Origin: Cordilura impudica | Taxonomy: Eukaryota > Arthropoda > Insecta > Diptera > Scathophagidae | Assembly: GCA_963682025.1 (NCBI GenBank) | Contig: OY821522.1 | Location: forward strand, 29,252,959-29,316,958 | DNA length: 64,000 nt | Reading direction: 5' to 3' | In this document: positions 34,897 through 46,814 of the stretch, piece by piece | Position numbering within the stretch: position 1 is the first letter of the stretch | Layout: the number at the start of each line of letters is the position of its first letter | Notes under the pieces: generated by a model | Told to the model about the DNA's origin: nothing | Databases searched by the model: none | Seen by the model: the letters and a program-made list of their open reading frames with translations, nothing else | Position numbers and translations under genes: made by a program

Positions 34897-36795
34897 ATGT
34901 CGGAACCAAAATGTAAAATGGACCATTTTTGTAATGTTTGTGGACGTTTTATAGCAAGCGATGAAAAATGTGGCAATGCGAGTGATTTTTTTTGGAAGCC
35001 TATAAACAATATTTCTCGCAAGAGTTTATCACTGACGTTAACTATGCCCCTTAAAAAAGTTTGCTTTAATTGCTATTCAACTCTTGTGCAATGGAAAAGT
35101 GAAAGGAAGAAGGCTATGCCTTTTGGTATACCAATGATGTGGTTAGACAACAGCCCGCATCAAGAAGAAAATTGCTAAGGATGTACCAACTACCATGAAA
35201 CTTTGAATAGAAGGAAAGCAAAGAATAAAACTTATATAGCAGTGCCAAGTGTCCAATTACCATTACCGCACTCAGAATTCGTTCCAGTACCAACATACCG
35301 AAGTATTAATCTTCAAACAGATATCAGTACTGCAACCGCTGCTGCTACATCCATGGATTTCAAAGGACCTAATCCTAGTCACACAAAACCAATTGGATGG
35401 AATTGTTGCAAATTTGTGTTTAACTCAGAAAAAATCGGAACTACTGGCTTCATTTTTGAAAGGAAATAATTTGCTGGCGAAAGGTACCAAAGTAACAGCA
35501 TATCGAAAACGCCAAAAAGAATTAGAAAAGTTCTTCAATGTGAATGATGCAAAAAATTTCGCTTATTGCAACGATATTGAAAAGTTAATGGAGACGATAG
35601 GGTTAACCTATAAAAAAGATGATTGGCGTTTATTCATCGATAGTTCACTAATCAGCTTAAAAGTTGTGCTTTTGCACAAGACAAATAGAATGCCTTCTGT
35701 TCCGATTGCATATAGCACTGACACTAGTGAAAATTTCGATAATATGAAACACATTCTGGATGTAGTCAAATATAATGACCACCGGTGGCGCATTTGCTGC
35801 GACCTCAAAATAGTTTCATTGATTATAGGCTTAACAGAATCTGGCCGTCCAAAATATCCGTGTTTTTTGTGCGATTGGGATTCACGATACAGAGAAGGTA
35901 TTAAAGGAAGAAACCAGTACAAACAGCATAACTGGAATAGTCGCATTGGACGAAAATGGCCTAAGGACAATAGGCTACACGAATGTCTTGTTCCTGAAAT
36001 GAAAATTTTGTTGGCGTTGCTCCACATTATACTTGGCATTGCTAAAAATTTTTTGAAATGTATCGCAAAAAGACCAGCAGTATTCAAACGCTTAAAAGGC
36101 ATTTTCCCAAGACTAAGTAACGCCAAAATTTAGGAAGGGGTTATTAATGGTCCCGACATACGGAAACTAATGAGTCGTCAAGATTTTGACTAAGTTCTGA
36201 CAGAGCGAGAATTAAATGCATGGCTCGCATTGAAAGCAGTCATTAAAGGACTTTTGGGTAAAGAACGCAAAGACAACTACAGGCAATCTGTTGCAAACGT
36301 GTTGGCAGCTTTCGATAAAATTGGGGTTAATATGTCGTACAAAATTCATCTATTGCTTCAGCATCTTGATCAACTCGCTCAACAGTTGCCAACTGAATCT
36401 GATGAGCAAAGCGAACGTTATCACCAAACTGCGCTTCCATTTCAAATAAGGTAACTATAGAGTGTGTATATTTTGAATTCCTAGATTTTTCTAATATCTT
36501 TGTCAGAGTGCACAATTTAAACATGTTAACGATTGAAAACTATTTTCGTTTCAGGTACAGAGGAAAGAAATCTCCAGATGCAATACTCGCTGGAATTTGT
36601 TGGTGGTATAAAAACACCTTTGAAGAATATGAAAACGAGGAAGAAGGGGAAGACAAAGATGATATTCCAGAATATCTGTTGGACAAAATTATCGACCTTT
36701 CTGATGATGATGACCATGACCAAGATATTAGAGAGAGCAGTGATGTTGATCCACAGCCGCCTGCTAACCGGCAACTGGCCAAATCATTAATTTAA
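34897..36795 (+). pseudogene. Transposase-like protein of the CACTG element, unnamed arthropod family
   Basis: An N-terminal zinc-binding part (CNVCGRFIASDEKC, VCFNCYSTLVQWKSERKKAM, MPFGIPMMWLDN) is followed, after a TAA (near 35176) and a frameshift near 35400, by LASFLKGNNLLAKGTKVTAY, WRLFIDSSLISLKVVLLH, WRICCDLKIVSLIIGL, CFLCDWDSRYREG and, after two more stops (36131, 36192), LPTESDEQSERYHQT. Splicing of GTAACT...TTTCAG (36451-36554) joins QI to RYRGKKSPDAILAG. I know closely similar uncharacterised proteins from many arthropods. Conserved D (FIDSS), D (CDLK), a CxxC insert and E (DEQSERYH) suggest a DDE nuclease; that is inference. The tail is acidic (LSDDDDHDQDIRE). Three nonsense changes and a shift make this copy dead. 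Confidence 0.8.
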
Positions 36796-36978
36796 TTTAT
36801 TTAACTTTTTTACTTGAAAACTTTTCATAACTAACATTTCAAAAATATATTTTTTTCCATATTTTTATAATTTCTTTTTCAATGTTTCTTCAAAACCAAC
36901 ACTGAACAAAATTGGTACATAAAAAATGAGAAATAAATTAGTACTAAGCTGGAAAACGCAAGTTCTGTATTATGATTG

Positions 36979-37423
36979 TTTTCTTTTCCAATGAAACTTA
37001 TTGAAGAAACTGAGAAACATATTATAGGTCAAACAGAAAGCAAAAAAGACTTAATTTTGTGGAAAATATTTTCAAAAAGCATGAAAAAAAAATAATTTTT
37101 CCAACATTTTGCTTCATAAGCACCACAAAAATTTTCTAAATCAATTTTTTTTAAAATTATAGTTGTTGCACAGGTCTCTAGCAATAATTTGGCTTTTACA
37201 GATTGAAAAATATCAATTAGTCGACGAGTTATAGCCAAAAAAATCATATAAACAATAAGCTGAAAATCGGCATTTGACTGCAAAGTTCGAAGGTCGATTA
37301 AAAAAAAAATTCGAACTAACATAAACAAACGCTGCGATACGGGTCTTCTAATTTAGCCTCTATTTTCACCCCTCACTTTCAGAATCGACCTAACTTTTGC
37401 TAAAATGAATTTGTTCCACAGTG
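36979..37423 (-). repeat. Right terminal inverted repeat of the CACTG element
   Basis: Mirror of 34095-34540, ending ATTTGTTCCACAGTG next to the TTA duplication. Confidence 0.88.
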
Positions 37424-37426
37424 TTA

Positions 37427-38671
37427 CTGTTGCTAAGGGATCGACAGTATTTATAATTCCAACAAAATGAAATTCATGTCACAAAGAAAACGACTCACAA
37501 CCACTACATACCAACTTTTGCATTCGCAATGGAAGACTGGAAAGTTTTTTCAATTTTATTAAAAAAAATATATATATTTTTTCAAATAGAAATAAAATGT
37601 TACATATGACAAAGGTAAATTCATTCAATAGACTCACTTTAGTTATTAAGGATTCACTTTAAAATTAATTTTTTAATTTTTTAAATACTTTAATAATTCC
37701 TCATGTCTTGGTCGCTTTCTGTGGCCAATTTGTATTGTTTAGAGACGTCGGACTAGGATGGGCTAAACGCAAAATTATTTTTGCAAAATTAAGATTTTTG
37801 CAAACATCTAAATACATAATCACCCACAGCTACTACAATTTGTGGTTGGACCAGCTGTAACAGATTGTCTGTTGTTCGTAAATATACATCGCGTAGTTGA
37901 ATTTTGTAGGGACCCTTCAATTCAGTGGGTGCTATATTTTAACGCATTCAATCGTAAAATACCAAGGGGCAAAAAATGTGCACAAAACATTGTTGAGAGA
38001 ATGTATCTAGAGATCCATTATGTCTTTATCACTAGGATATCCCACGTAGTAGTTTCTCCATAAGTCAATCAGTATATTCTCTTTTAAGACAATCTTTTGT
38101 ATATTTTTTTTCTGAATATTTACGTTTTCTTCCAACTAGTGATTCAGATATAGTATGTCTCATATACATATACATATATTTTATGTTAGGAGTTTGCACA
38201 TTTAATATCTGCTTAAACTACGTTCTTTTGCTTCCATGTTTGTCTGAAATTTATTTAGATTGCCTTTGTCTTTGTCTATAAAGCTCTCTCAATCTTTTTG
38301 TCAAAATATTGCCATATTTGGAAAACATAGAGAATTCGTTTTTTTACATATTAAAAGCGAAATTTCACTATTAGATTTTGTGGCAACACAAAATAACACA
38401 ATACAATACAAAATCTAACCCAGTGATGCCAACTTTTGATTTTGAATTTTATTATGCATATTTTAAAAATCCAATTGATGTCTTCAATTGATATTTTCTA
38501 ATTTATAATTGGAAATCCAATTGATATTTGCTTTAATTTGAGTGGAAAATTCAAATGGCTTTAGTAATTATAAACATTTTTTAAAAATTGTATGTAATCG
38601 CAATCAGATATTTTGTAGGTAAAGCAGAATAAAAATTTTTTATAACTATGTAGAACTGTTTTGAAAGCAAA
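37427..38671. other. AT-rich DNA, nothing recognised
   Basis: Short open frames (for example 37842-38063) match no family I know. No terminal repeats or RNA gene seen. Confidence 0.45.
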
Positions 38672-38990
38672 CAAGTAAGAAATTATGGTCGGTCTAGACC
38701 GACTATGCGATACCCTATACTATGGTTTAGAGACCCTATCTCTCCGGTCCAACTAATTCGATATAGAAAATAAGCACAAACCAAATTTGAGTGGCATTGT
38801 TATTAATTTTTTGACTGCAGATATGAAAAAGTTCATATTTGGTGTCATTTTTATATGGGGACTAGGTCGAAATATGGACCGATAAAATAAATACAAACCA
38901 AATTTGAGAAAAGTCTGTGCAATATTTTTGTTTTTTGATAGATTTAAGTGAATATCGGAAAGCAGCTCTATATGCGGCTATGACTAATTT
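38672..38990 (+). repeat. Family A repeat, 3'-truncated copy
   Basis: Starts CAAGTAAGAAATTATGG with the GGTCGGTCTAGACCGACT hairpin and follows the family through ATAGAAAATAAGCACAAACC and GCAGCTCTATATG, then stops. Family B begins at about 39000. Confidence 0.8.
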
Positions 38991-38999
38991 TATATATTA

Positions 39000-40153
39000 A
39001 TTTAGAATGCTATGAAAACATTGATAAATAACAGTCAAATAAAATAATATACCGATTTATTTCTAAAATGCGGCTATTATGGATATACAACTATAGGATA
39101 TATGTATGTACGTATATTATTTAGAGTATTTTGATATTTGTAACAGTATTGTATATTTTTAACATTTTGCGATAATAAAAATGGCAGAATATTGATATTG
39201 ATTATATGTATATATTTTTTTATTTAATATGTGTATGCATATGCAAATATTGCACGTAAAAATTCAACATCAGAAGTTAATGAAGTGTTTTTCTTTAAAT
39301 AAATTAATACATAATAAATTTTTTTCGGTAAATGTACATTATTTTTTTTATTAATGACTAGGTAGTTTAGCATTAATTGTCTGCTTGTCTGTTTGTTGAC
39401 AAAATCTTGGATCGATTTTTAACCCTTTTCGCGTGACCCAATCGATCTGAAGATTTGCAGGTAGACTTGCATGCGATGATAAAAATGATCTGACAAATTT
39501 GTTTAGTGATGCCAAAACAATGGAGACTTTTAAATTTTTCTACCTTGGTATTTTTGAGTTAGTCTTTTTTATATTATAACCACAACGACCACAAAATCCA
39601 CAAGTATACCTATGACAAAAATACAACATTTAGAATAACAACAAGAACAATATATATAGAAATATATATTTAAAAATTTTTTTTTTTAATTTTTCAGTGA
39701 TTTCTCGGGACCTATTAGCCCGATTTTCATGATTTTTCAAACAGAAACCTTCTCATGGTGTTAGTGAATCATTCCCACTAAACATTAATACCCTAGCTAT
39801 CCTATTTAGGGTGTGATCGTGACAAGAACAACATAGACAAATCTAAGACTTTTTACTTCTTCATTCAATACTCGGGACCTGTTCTACCGATTTGGATGAT
39901 TTTATACAGCAAACTACTCAGGATGTTAACGAATCATTTTCTATGCAAACGAGCATCCTACCTCTCCGATTGGTTTCGTGATCTTGATTTCCACAGACGG
40001 ACAGACGGACATCGCTATATCAACTCTGCTTGTTATAAGGATCATAAATATATATATTTTATGAGGTCCATAATTTTTTTTATAATTATTACAAACGGAA
40101 TGACAAACTTATATATACGAATAATCACAACTAAATGGATTTATTTTCATATG
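39000..40153 (+). repeat. Family B dispersed repeat, long copy
   Basis: Parallel to 57875-58636: shared ATTATGGATATACA, CAGAATATTGATATTGAT, CACAACGACCA, CAGTGATTTCTCGG, GTTAGTGAATCATTCCCACT, GACGGACATCGCTATATCAA and GCTTGTTATAAGGATCA. No protein-like frame. It may be a LINE 3' region or a non-autonomous element; unresolved. Confidence 0.7.
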
Positions 40154-40562
40154 TCGCACCTGTACCTCTAAAGTGAGTCAACTCGAAATTTTTCAATTTT
40201 CACTTTTTGCAAGAAAACGATACACAGTGGTCATATCTATCCACTGTAAAAATCTTACATCGATTTTTCTATTCTTTCGCAAAAAAATACAGTTGTAACC
40301 CTCTTTGTGTTATAAGAGTAGCTTCTTTAGAATCCACTAAAGAGACATATTTTGAGTTCCATTCAAATAAATTGTTATTTTTGATGATCACTGAAAAAAT
40401 CGCAAAAACAACTACTATTGTATACTTATTATTCGCAATTCTTTACAACGAAACAACTGCTTTTTATTCAATTTTATAGTAAATATTAAAAAAAAACCGT
40501 TTTTTGCCTCTACTGAAAATTTGTATATTTTGAGTTGACTCACCTTAGAGGTACAGGTGCGA
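40154..40562. mobile_element. 409-bp MITE with about 31-bp inverted ends
   Basis: Left end TCGCACCTGTACCTCTAAAG then TGAGTCAACTC; right end GAGTTGACTCACCTTAGAGG then TACAGGTGCGA. One mismatch in 31 positions. It interrupts AT-rich DNA at the end of a family B copy. No credible coding frame and no clear target duplication, so the superfamily is open. Confidence 0.75.
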
Positions 40563-40744
40563 TGTGTGAAGAAAAACTATACAAAAGAATTTATTTAAAC
40601 TGTGCCAATATGAAGAAATTTAATTTAAATAATTATAATATATGTCACATATTTCATTCAAAATTATTTAATATTCGTTTTTCTGACGGCAAAATGAAAA
40701 TTTTACAACATTAGCAAAATGTTGTTTTACTTCTGCTGTTAAAA
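40563..40744. other. AT-rich spacer, nothing recognised
   Basis: No repeat partner or open frame noticed. Confidence 0.4.
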
Positions 40745-40990
40745 TAAAACAAGTAGGTGTGTTAAATTCGGCTGTGCCGAATTTTTTTAAAGTCAATAAA
40801 AGATAGTATACAAAATATATTTTTTAATTTCGGATCTCTTTCGGAATACTTGTCTTATATTTTAAAAGCACTAGCGTTAATCAGTTTTATTTTTCAGATC
40901 TTATTTCATCAGTTTGTCATTCCGTTTGTAACGCATCGGGAAATGAATTTGCGTCTATGTGTTTCATGGAAAAGATTTCTTACTTTTGTC
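40745..40990 (-). repeat. Family B fragment, reverse orientation at its right end
   Basis: Begins with the AAATTCGGCTGTGCCGAATTT-type hairpin (also at 22338) and ends with CAGTTTGTCATTCCGTTTGT then AACGCATCGG, the reverse complement of the family B ending (GATGCGTTACAAACGGAATG). Confidence 0.65.
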
Positions 40991-42430
40991 GCATTGTAGG
41001 GATTTTTGCATATTTTTTTTTTAAATTAATATTATACATTTTTCAATATTAAACTTTAAAATTAAAAATATATACCTTTTTTCAGTCTGGTAATAACTCT
41101 ATAATATGAAGCAGTGGTGGCCATCGAGAGAATTGAGTTAGTAATAGTGTTTATGAGCATGTGTTAGTTGTACTACACTGATCGAAATCCATTGACGTAA
41201 CACAATGCCGGTATTAAATTGGTTTGAGTAGATATTGTATGAATGTTTATATGAATGACTAAAAGGGAAAAAAAATTGAGTTCACGAAGAATATGGTAAA
41301 ATTTTAAATATAAATTGTTGTTTTAAAATTTTAAATCTTTCATTCTGAAAATGTAAAACAAAATGTGAAGAACATTTAATCTCTTTTATCCATAAGTTTG
41401 AAGTTTATTAAATCAAATAAGTAATGATAAGTAATTAATTTCTTTAAAATAAAAAAAAAAAAAAAATAGCAAAACTTAAAAAGATAAGAAATTTCAAAGG
41501 TTTATAAGTTGTATGTTACCAAAAACTAAAAAACTAACCAGCCTGCAGTAACTGGATATGTTTTAGAATTTAAAAAAAAGTGCATAAAAGACAGCTATAA
41601 TGTTGTCAAATGGAGGCCACGTATGTAATTTATAGAAAATGTTTAATTTATAGTTTATCAAGTCTTCGAAATTTTCTCAACATTTTTGGTTTCTTTTAAA
41701 CAAATATTCTCTGTGTACCTATTAAAACAAAATATATATGAATTTCAAAAGGCAATGCGATATAGACCTCCCTTGTTCAAAAGCTTTTATAAGACTGAAT
41801 GAAATTGTTGTTTACTTTTACTCTTTGGTGAGTATTTTTGTTTTCGTTCGGCTGTATACATATAAGAAGCCGAGCACCAGCGTGCTTGGTACGGCCTTCA
41901 CTGATATGGAGGAAGTAAATATGGAGCTTCTTTAATAACAATGACAAGTAAAAAACACTTTTTTGTGCAGTTTACTTGTTTGTGCATCTTTTTTATACGT
42001 ACGCCATCTTTGTAGATCATTAAAATAATATAATTAATACAATAATTAATTGTGTAAATTTTAAATGGACATCTAGCCAGATAAAAGATGAATTATACAG
42101 AAATGTAAAAATATTTTTTTTTATAATATCTGTTGGTTTTTTATGTTGTTTTTATGTAATTCTTATGATATTCTTATCTTATTTTTTATGTTATATTTCT
42201 TCGTGTTTATGTTATTTTTGCATTATTGAAATTGAAAATTTACAAATCAAAAATAAAATTTTAGGGAAAAATGTAGGGAGAAAAAAGTGGGTGTCGGGAG
42301 AAAAGGGATTTTTGTTCATTAGCGTAAAGATTTCTGAAAAAATTTCATTGCATTACTGGTACCTATTAAAAACAATGTAAGATTTCACAAGACTAAATGA
42401 AATTGTTGCTTACTTTTACTCTTTGGTGAG
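40991..42430. other. AT-rich DNA with one direct repeat
   Basis: A 41-bp phrase (AAATGAAATTGTTGCTTACT class, ending CTTTGGTGAGT) occurs near 41793 and again near 42386, the second copy abutting the BEL LTR start. The 65-codon frame at 41738-41935 matches nothing I know. Confidence 0.45.
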
Positions 42431-42830
42431 TGTTAACGCCACTCCCAAAATCCCCATGATTGTAGGACCTGGCAACACTTAATTTTAGTTATAGATAAAA
42501 ATTCTAATTCAGAATTATATATGATATTTAACGAAACAAATGAAATGTCAAGACGCGTCCCTGAGCCTTCGCCATTTTATTCTGAATTACAAACCTTACA
42601 AGTTGGCTCATAAGCTGCGTGCAGGAAGTTTTAATTTAAAATTTAATAAAAGTTTCTAGTGCTTTCCATACCAAAAAGTAGGTACCACACATCATTAAAA
42701 ATATTTTCTAATTCCTAATTATTTTCTTTTACTCAGGAATTTTAATATAAATACATTTGTTGAATAAATTGAATATTTTATGAAACTTGTGTATTTTATT
42801 CAAAATCCAAATGAAAGTCACTAACGAAAG
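42431..42830 (+). repeat. BEL/Pao 5' LTR (right boundary uncertain)
   Basis: Starts TGTTAACGCCACTCCC and contains AATAAATTGAAT near 42763. A BEL gag starts 110 bp further right. TGGCTGGCGTGCC at 42831 could be the primer site. There is no 3' LTR in the window to compare with, so only the left edge is reasonably placed. Confidence 0.5.
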
Positions 42831-42939
42831 TGGCTGGCGTGCCTTGGTAACATTTTAAAATTCTTTTTGACGTCTACATCGCCTCTTCCTAGTTCACCTT
42901 TAGCGTCAACAACCTTGCCAATCTCGCAGTAAGTACAAA

Positions 42940-44922
42940 ATGGATTTATCAGATTCAGAGCAACATCAACAAAATGATCACACTTGTTTACTATGTCTAT
43001 GTCCTGACAAACATATGACAACTTGCATTGAATGCCAGAGACAATGCCATTTAAGTTGTGCAAATGTCACGAATGACATAACCTACAAGTGTCCACAATG
43101 TTCTGCCGTAAGGCCAAATTCACCTGCACCAAGTGCCAAAAGTCGGTGTTCTGCTCGATCTTGCCTGTCACAATCGCGTAGAATTCAAATACAACTTCAG
43201 CGACTGGAAGAAGAACGAGCACTCAATTTTGAATCCAATCGCGAATATTTAAACAAAAATATCAACTTCTAGAAGAAGCTGAAGAAGCGGACACTTCGTC
43301 CAACAATTCTTCATCAGTCCAGAACTGGCTTCGAGAAATTCCTGATCAACAAAATTTATCAGAACAACCTGATCGACAAATTGTGGTCAACACAAACGAT
43401 AAAAGCAGAGATCAACAGGCATCCATTTTGCCTGATGCCACTGTTTATTGTGCTATGCCTTCACGGCAAATAAACTTCCAAGGCACAAATAAAACAACCA
43501 TTTGCAATAATAAAACCCAATTTTGACAGGAACACAATGTTTGTATTCCGAAACCGGTCCCCAATACTACCATAAATTCTTACACTGTACCAAATTGTAC
43601 TATACACACAACCACCTCTAGTGGCTATCACCGACAAATGTGGCCAATTCAACCTGACGTCAATCAGCGCCTACCACGAGCTTCTACTTAACCGAACAAC
43701 TCTTCAACTCAACCACCCACACTTAGTTATAACACGAATTATTCAGATAATGTTCCACAAGCATTTATTCAAAATGTACCAATTTCATCTACTATAAATA
43801 ATCCACCATGCTTACCAACGAATGCACCTTTCTATGAAGCTGCAAATCTCGAACCTCCTCGTAGACTGCTACAAAGCCACATGAATGCCAGACAATCTTT
43901 TCCGAAAGATTTACCTGTATTTTCTGGCTAACCAGAAAAATGGCCAGCATTTCATTCCACCTACCACCATTCGTAGGTGGAATGAAATGCTGGCCGCTAC
44001 ATGCGGCTTCACAAATGCAGAGAACTTAATTTTTCTGCAAAAAGCCTTAAAAGGTGATGCCTTTCATAGCGTCCATCAAATGTTGGTTCATCCTTCAAAT
44101 GTACCTGGGGTAATTCAGGTACTCCGCTTGTATATGGCCAACCTGAAACAATAGTTAATTCAATTAAAAATAAAATACAAAAATCACCAACTGTTGATGA
44201 AAATCATTTAAGAACTCTTACCTGTTTCGCCATAAATGTCCACAATCTTATCTCTACTATAAACGCCAGTAATTTGTGCGACGAATTAAACAGTTCATCA
44301 CTTCTTTTTGATTTGATACAGAAACTCCCCCCTTCGTATCAAATGCAATGGGCGAATCAAAAAATGCAATTGATAAACCAAAACAAAAAACCCAATTTGG
44401 CAGAATTTGACAAATAGATATTTAACCTTGGCATCACTGCAAGCAGTATAACAGTTGCTCACTGTTCAAATAAAATAAACAGAAAAAACAAGCATAAGAA
44501 ATAAGAAAGCATATGTGTATTCTCATGACGAACATAAATGCTTTGGTTGTAACAACAATTGTAAAGCAGTGGCTAGTTGTCAAAAATTTCTCTCTCTAGA
44601 TCGTGGGGAGAAATGAAATGTGTTGAGAAAACACATACTATGTAAGTTTTGTTTGTGTAAATACAAAGGCGATTGTCAACGAAAAAAGATATGCGGAAAG
44701 GATGGTTGCGAATATTTTCATCATCCGTCATTACATCGATATTCTGAGCCACATATCACAAGGGAGATGTGTAAAAATCTGGTAATAAATAAAATGCAGA
44801 AAACAGCGACAAAAAGGTTATTTCATATAATAATTTTTTCACCAAACAATCATAAGTCATACCGATTTGTCTTAATGGTCACATCTTACGCGTAAGATCT
44901 GACTCTCACATGTACGCTGTTT
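42940..44922 (+). pseudogene. BEL/Pao gag
   Basis: From ATG 42940: a PHD-type finger (CLLCLCPDKHMTTCIEC, CHLSCANV, YKCPQC), then a coiled segment, LPVFSG (stop) PEKWPAF, CGFTNAENLIFLQKALKGDA, NCDELNSSSLLFDLIQKLPP-like text and the C-terminal zinc cluster (HKCFGCNNNC, CKFCLCKYKGDC, CGKDGCEYFHHPSLHRY). This is the standard BEL gag order. At least five stops or shifts break it. A 23-bp inverted duplication lies at 43942-43995. It is cut at 44922 by family A and continues to the protease at 45716. Confidence 0.85.
43942..43995. repeat. 23-bp perfect inverted repeat in BEL gag
   Basis: GGCCAGCATTTCATTCCACC plus TAC, an 8-base loop CACCATTC, then the exact reverse complement. It replaces gag coding text at this point and is absent from the expected reading, suggesting a local template switch. 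Confidence 0.85.
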
Positions 44923-45715
44923 ATACCCTACACCACTATGTGGTTTGGGTATAATGACTTTGTGCTGCTGTTTGTAACAACCAAAAATATTTGACCTAGA
45001 CCCATCTTTAATTATACCGATCGAATCAGAATCACTTTTTGAATCGATTTAACAATGTCCGTCCGTCCGTCCGTCTGTGTGTCCATGTAAACCTTGTAAT
45101 CAAACTGCAGGTCGCAAATATGAATATATTTGGATGAAATTTGGTACATAAGCTTTCATTAGCCATGGGATGAACGCTGTTGAAATTGGTGAGAATCGGT
45201 CCATGTTCAGACCTAGCCCCCATACAAATGACCCCTATAAAATCGACATAAATTGCCATAAGATCCAAATTGTCGTATAGATCTTAGTCAAATTGGGTTT
45301 GTATGTGTTTATTACATCCATTAACGAATAGTCCAAAAAAGGTCCCTATTGGACAACTCTTGGTCATAGGCCCCATATAGAGCTGCTTCCCGATCTTCGC
45401 TTAAATCTATCAAAAAACAAAAGTATTGCACTGATTCATCTCAAATTTTGTTTGTGTATATTTTCGCAAAATACAAGAGACTTTACCTACCATTGTCAGG
45501 ATCGGTCCATTTTTGGACCTAGTCCCCATATAGACATAGCACCCGATATGGACTTTTTCATATCTGCAGCCAAAAAAATTTATAAAAATGCCACTCAAAT
45601 TTGGTTTATGCTTATTTTCTATATCCAATTAGTTGGGCCTAAGAGATAGGGTCTCTAAACGCATGGTATAGGGTATCGTATAGTCGGTCTAGACCGACTA
45701 TAATTTTCTTACTTG
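44923..45715 (-). repeat. Family A repeat, complete single copy (793 bp)
   Basis: Runs from ATACCCTACACCACTATGTG to the TCTAGACC hairpin and TTTTCTTACTTG. The empty site is present at 12291 (GCTGTTTTTGCGATTG), placing the insertion in a run of T with no more than a two-base duplication. Internal (GTCC)n microsatellite at 45058-45075. Confidence 0.9.
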
Positions 45716-46260
45716 TTTTGTGATTGTATTGTGAAATAGAAATTTACCCCCCTGCGCGTATAGATGTTTACACATCAAAAATCGAAATGTCACATTCAAA
45801 TATAAACAACACAAAAGACGTTGTAAAAGAAATTATAAACAACCACAGTGTAAATATAAAAGATATTTTGTTTAAAATAATTACAACTAAAATATATGGA
45901 AAAAATGAAACTTTGGATGCATTCGCCTTTATTGATGAAGGATCGTCAATTAGTTTCCGGATACATACGACATGGCCCTGAAAAGGCTTATATGCCTGGA
46001 AAGAAAATTGCTTCAAAATGTTGAACTTTTTAATATTTTTAAAGATATAATTTCTAAATATTCGTCGAAGGGATACATACGTAAATTAAACAATAATGAA
46101 ATTGTCCGAGTTGATGGGAAAATATGGTATCTTCCAATTGTCGCTGTTTTTAATAAGAACAAACCCGGTAAAACGCGAGGCGTTTGGGATGCAGCGGAAA
46201 GGTCAAATGGATTATCGTTGAATTCATTTCTTTTGAAAGGTCCTGACCATATGGCGTCGC
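45716..46260 (+). pseudogene. BEL/Pao protease and start of reverse transcriptase
   Basis: After the shared DCIVK stretch, the frame gives VNIKDILFKIITTKIYG, ETLDAFAFIDEGSSIS (DEGSS protease motif of BEL), then RHGPEKAYMPGKKIASK-like text. In a shifted frame, YSSKGYIRKLNNNEIV, KNKPGKTRGVWDAAERSNGL and SLNSFLLKGPDH, the N-terminal RT blocks. The RT frame then breaks off at about 46260 and reappears at about 54687. Confidence 0.85.
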
Positions 46261-46283
46261 ACGTAATTTCAAAATATTGTTAA

Positions 46284-46633
46284 TTTTTTTTAATGGATAT
46301 TCATTAATGCATAAAAAACCACCATTTAAAAAAAAAGTGGAAAAAATTTGTTTTAACCCGTTAGGAGCTTTTTTGTGTTTTGGAAAAAATTATCTTTTCT
46401 TACAATTTTCGCTGTAACTTTGGACTAAAAAGCGATAAATTAGTAAATGAAATTGCAAGTTAGAACTTAGTTAATGTGCTTTTAGAAAAAACAATTTTTT
46501 TTTAAATAAAAAAGGAATAAATATTTAATATGTATTTATATTATAAAAATTGAATTTTAAAATCCGATTTTATTTTCCAAATTCCACAATTCCACAAATT
46601 TAACTCAAAAAATTCACATTATAAAATAATATT
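46284..46633. other. Inserted AT-rich DNA left of the jockey element
   Basis: Part of the block that splits the BEL RT. It was continuous with 53297-54680 before the jockey landed. No frame recognised here. Confidence 0.45.
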
Positions 46634-46814
46634 ATGTTTTTATTAGTCAACCTCTCACCGTTATCAAGTAAAGACGTGCGTATATCTGAGCTGTATTTGT
46701 GTAAAAACATTAACATAAAAACAATTCTGCAAACATTTAAATAAATAAAAAAAAAAACAACAACAACTACATATATTGTAAATTCTTTTGTGAAAAAATT
46801 ACATTTCTATCAGA

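Larger units (their letters stand above)
34095..37423 (+). mobile_element. DNA transposon with about 445-bp inverted ends, CACTG termini, TTA duplications
   Basis: 3329 bp. The termini are CACTGTGGAACAAATTC and its reverse complement. The inverted repeats run to 34540 on the left and from about 36979 on the right, with modest divergence. TTA stands at 34092-34094 and 37424-37426. A broken transposase-like gene with a 104-bp intron fills the middle. CACTG ends and 2-4 bp duplications suggest the CMC group (CACTA/Mirage/Chapaev), but the protein is not one I can place in a named superfamily. Confidence 0.85.
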
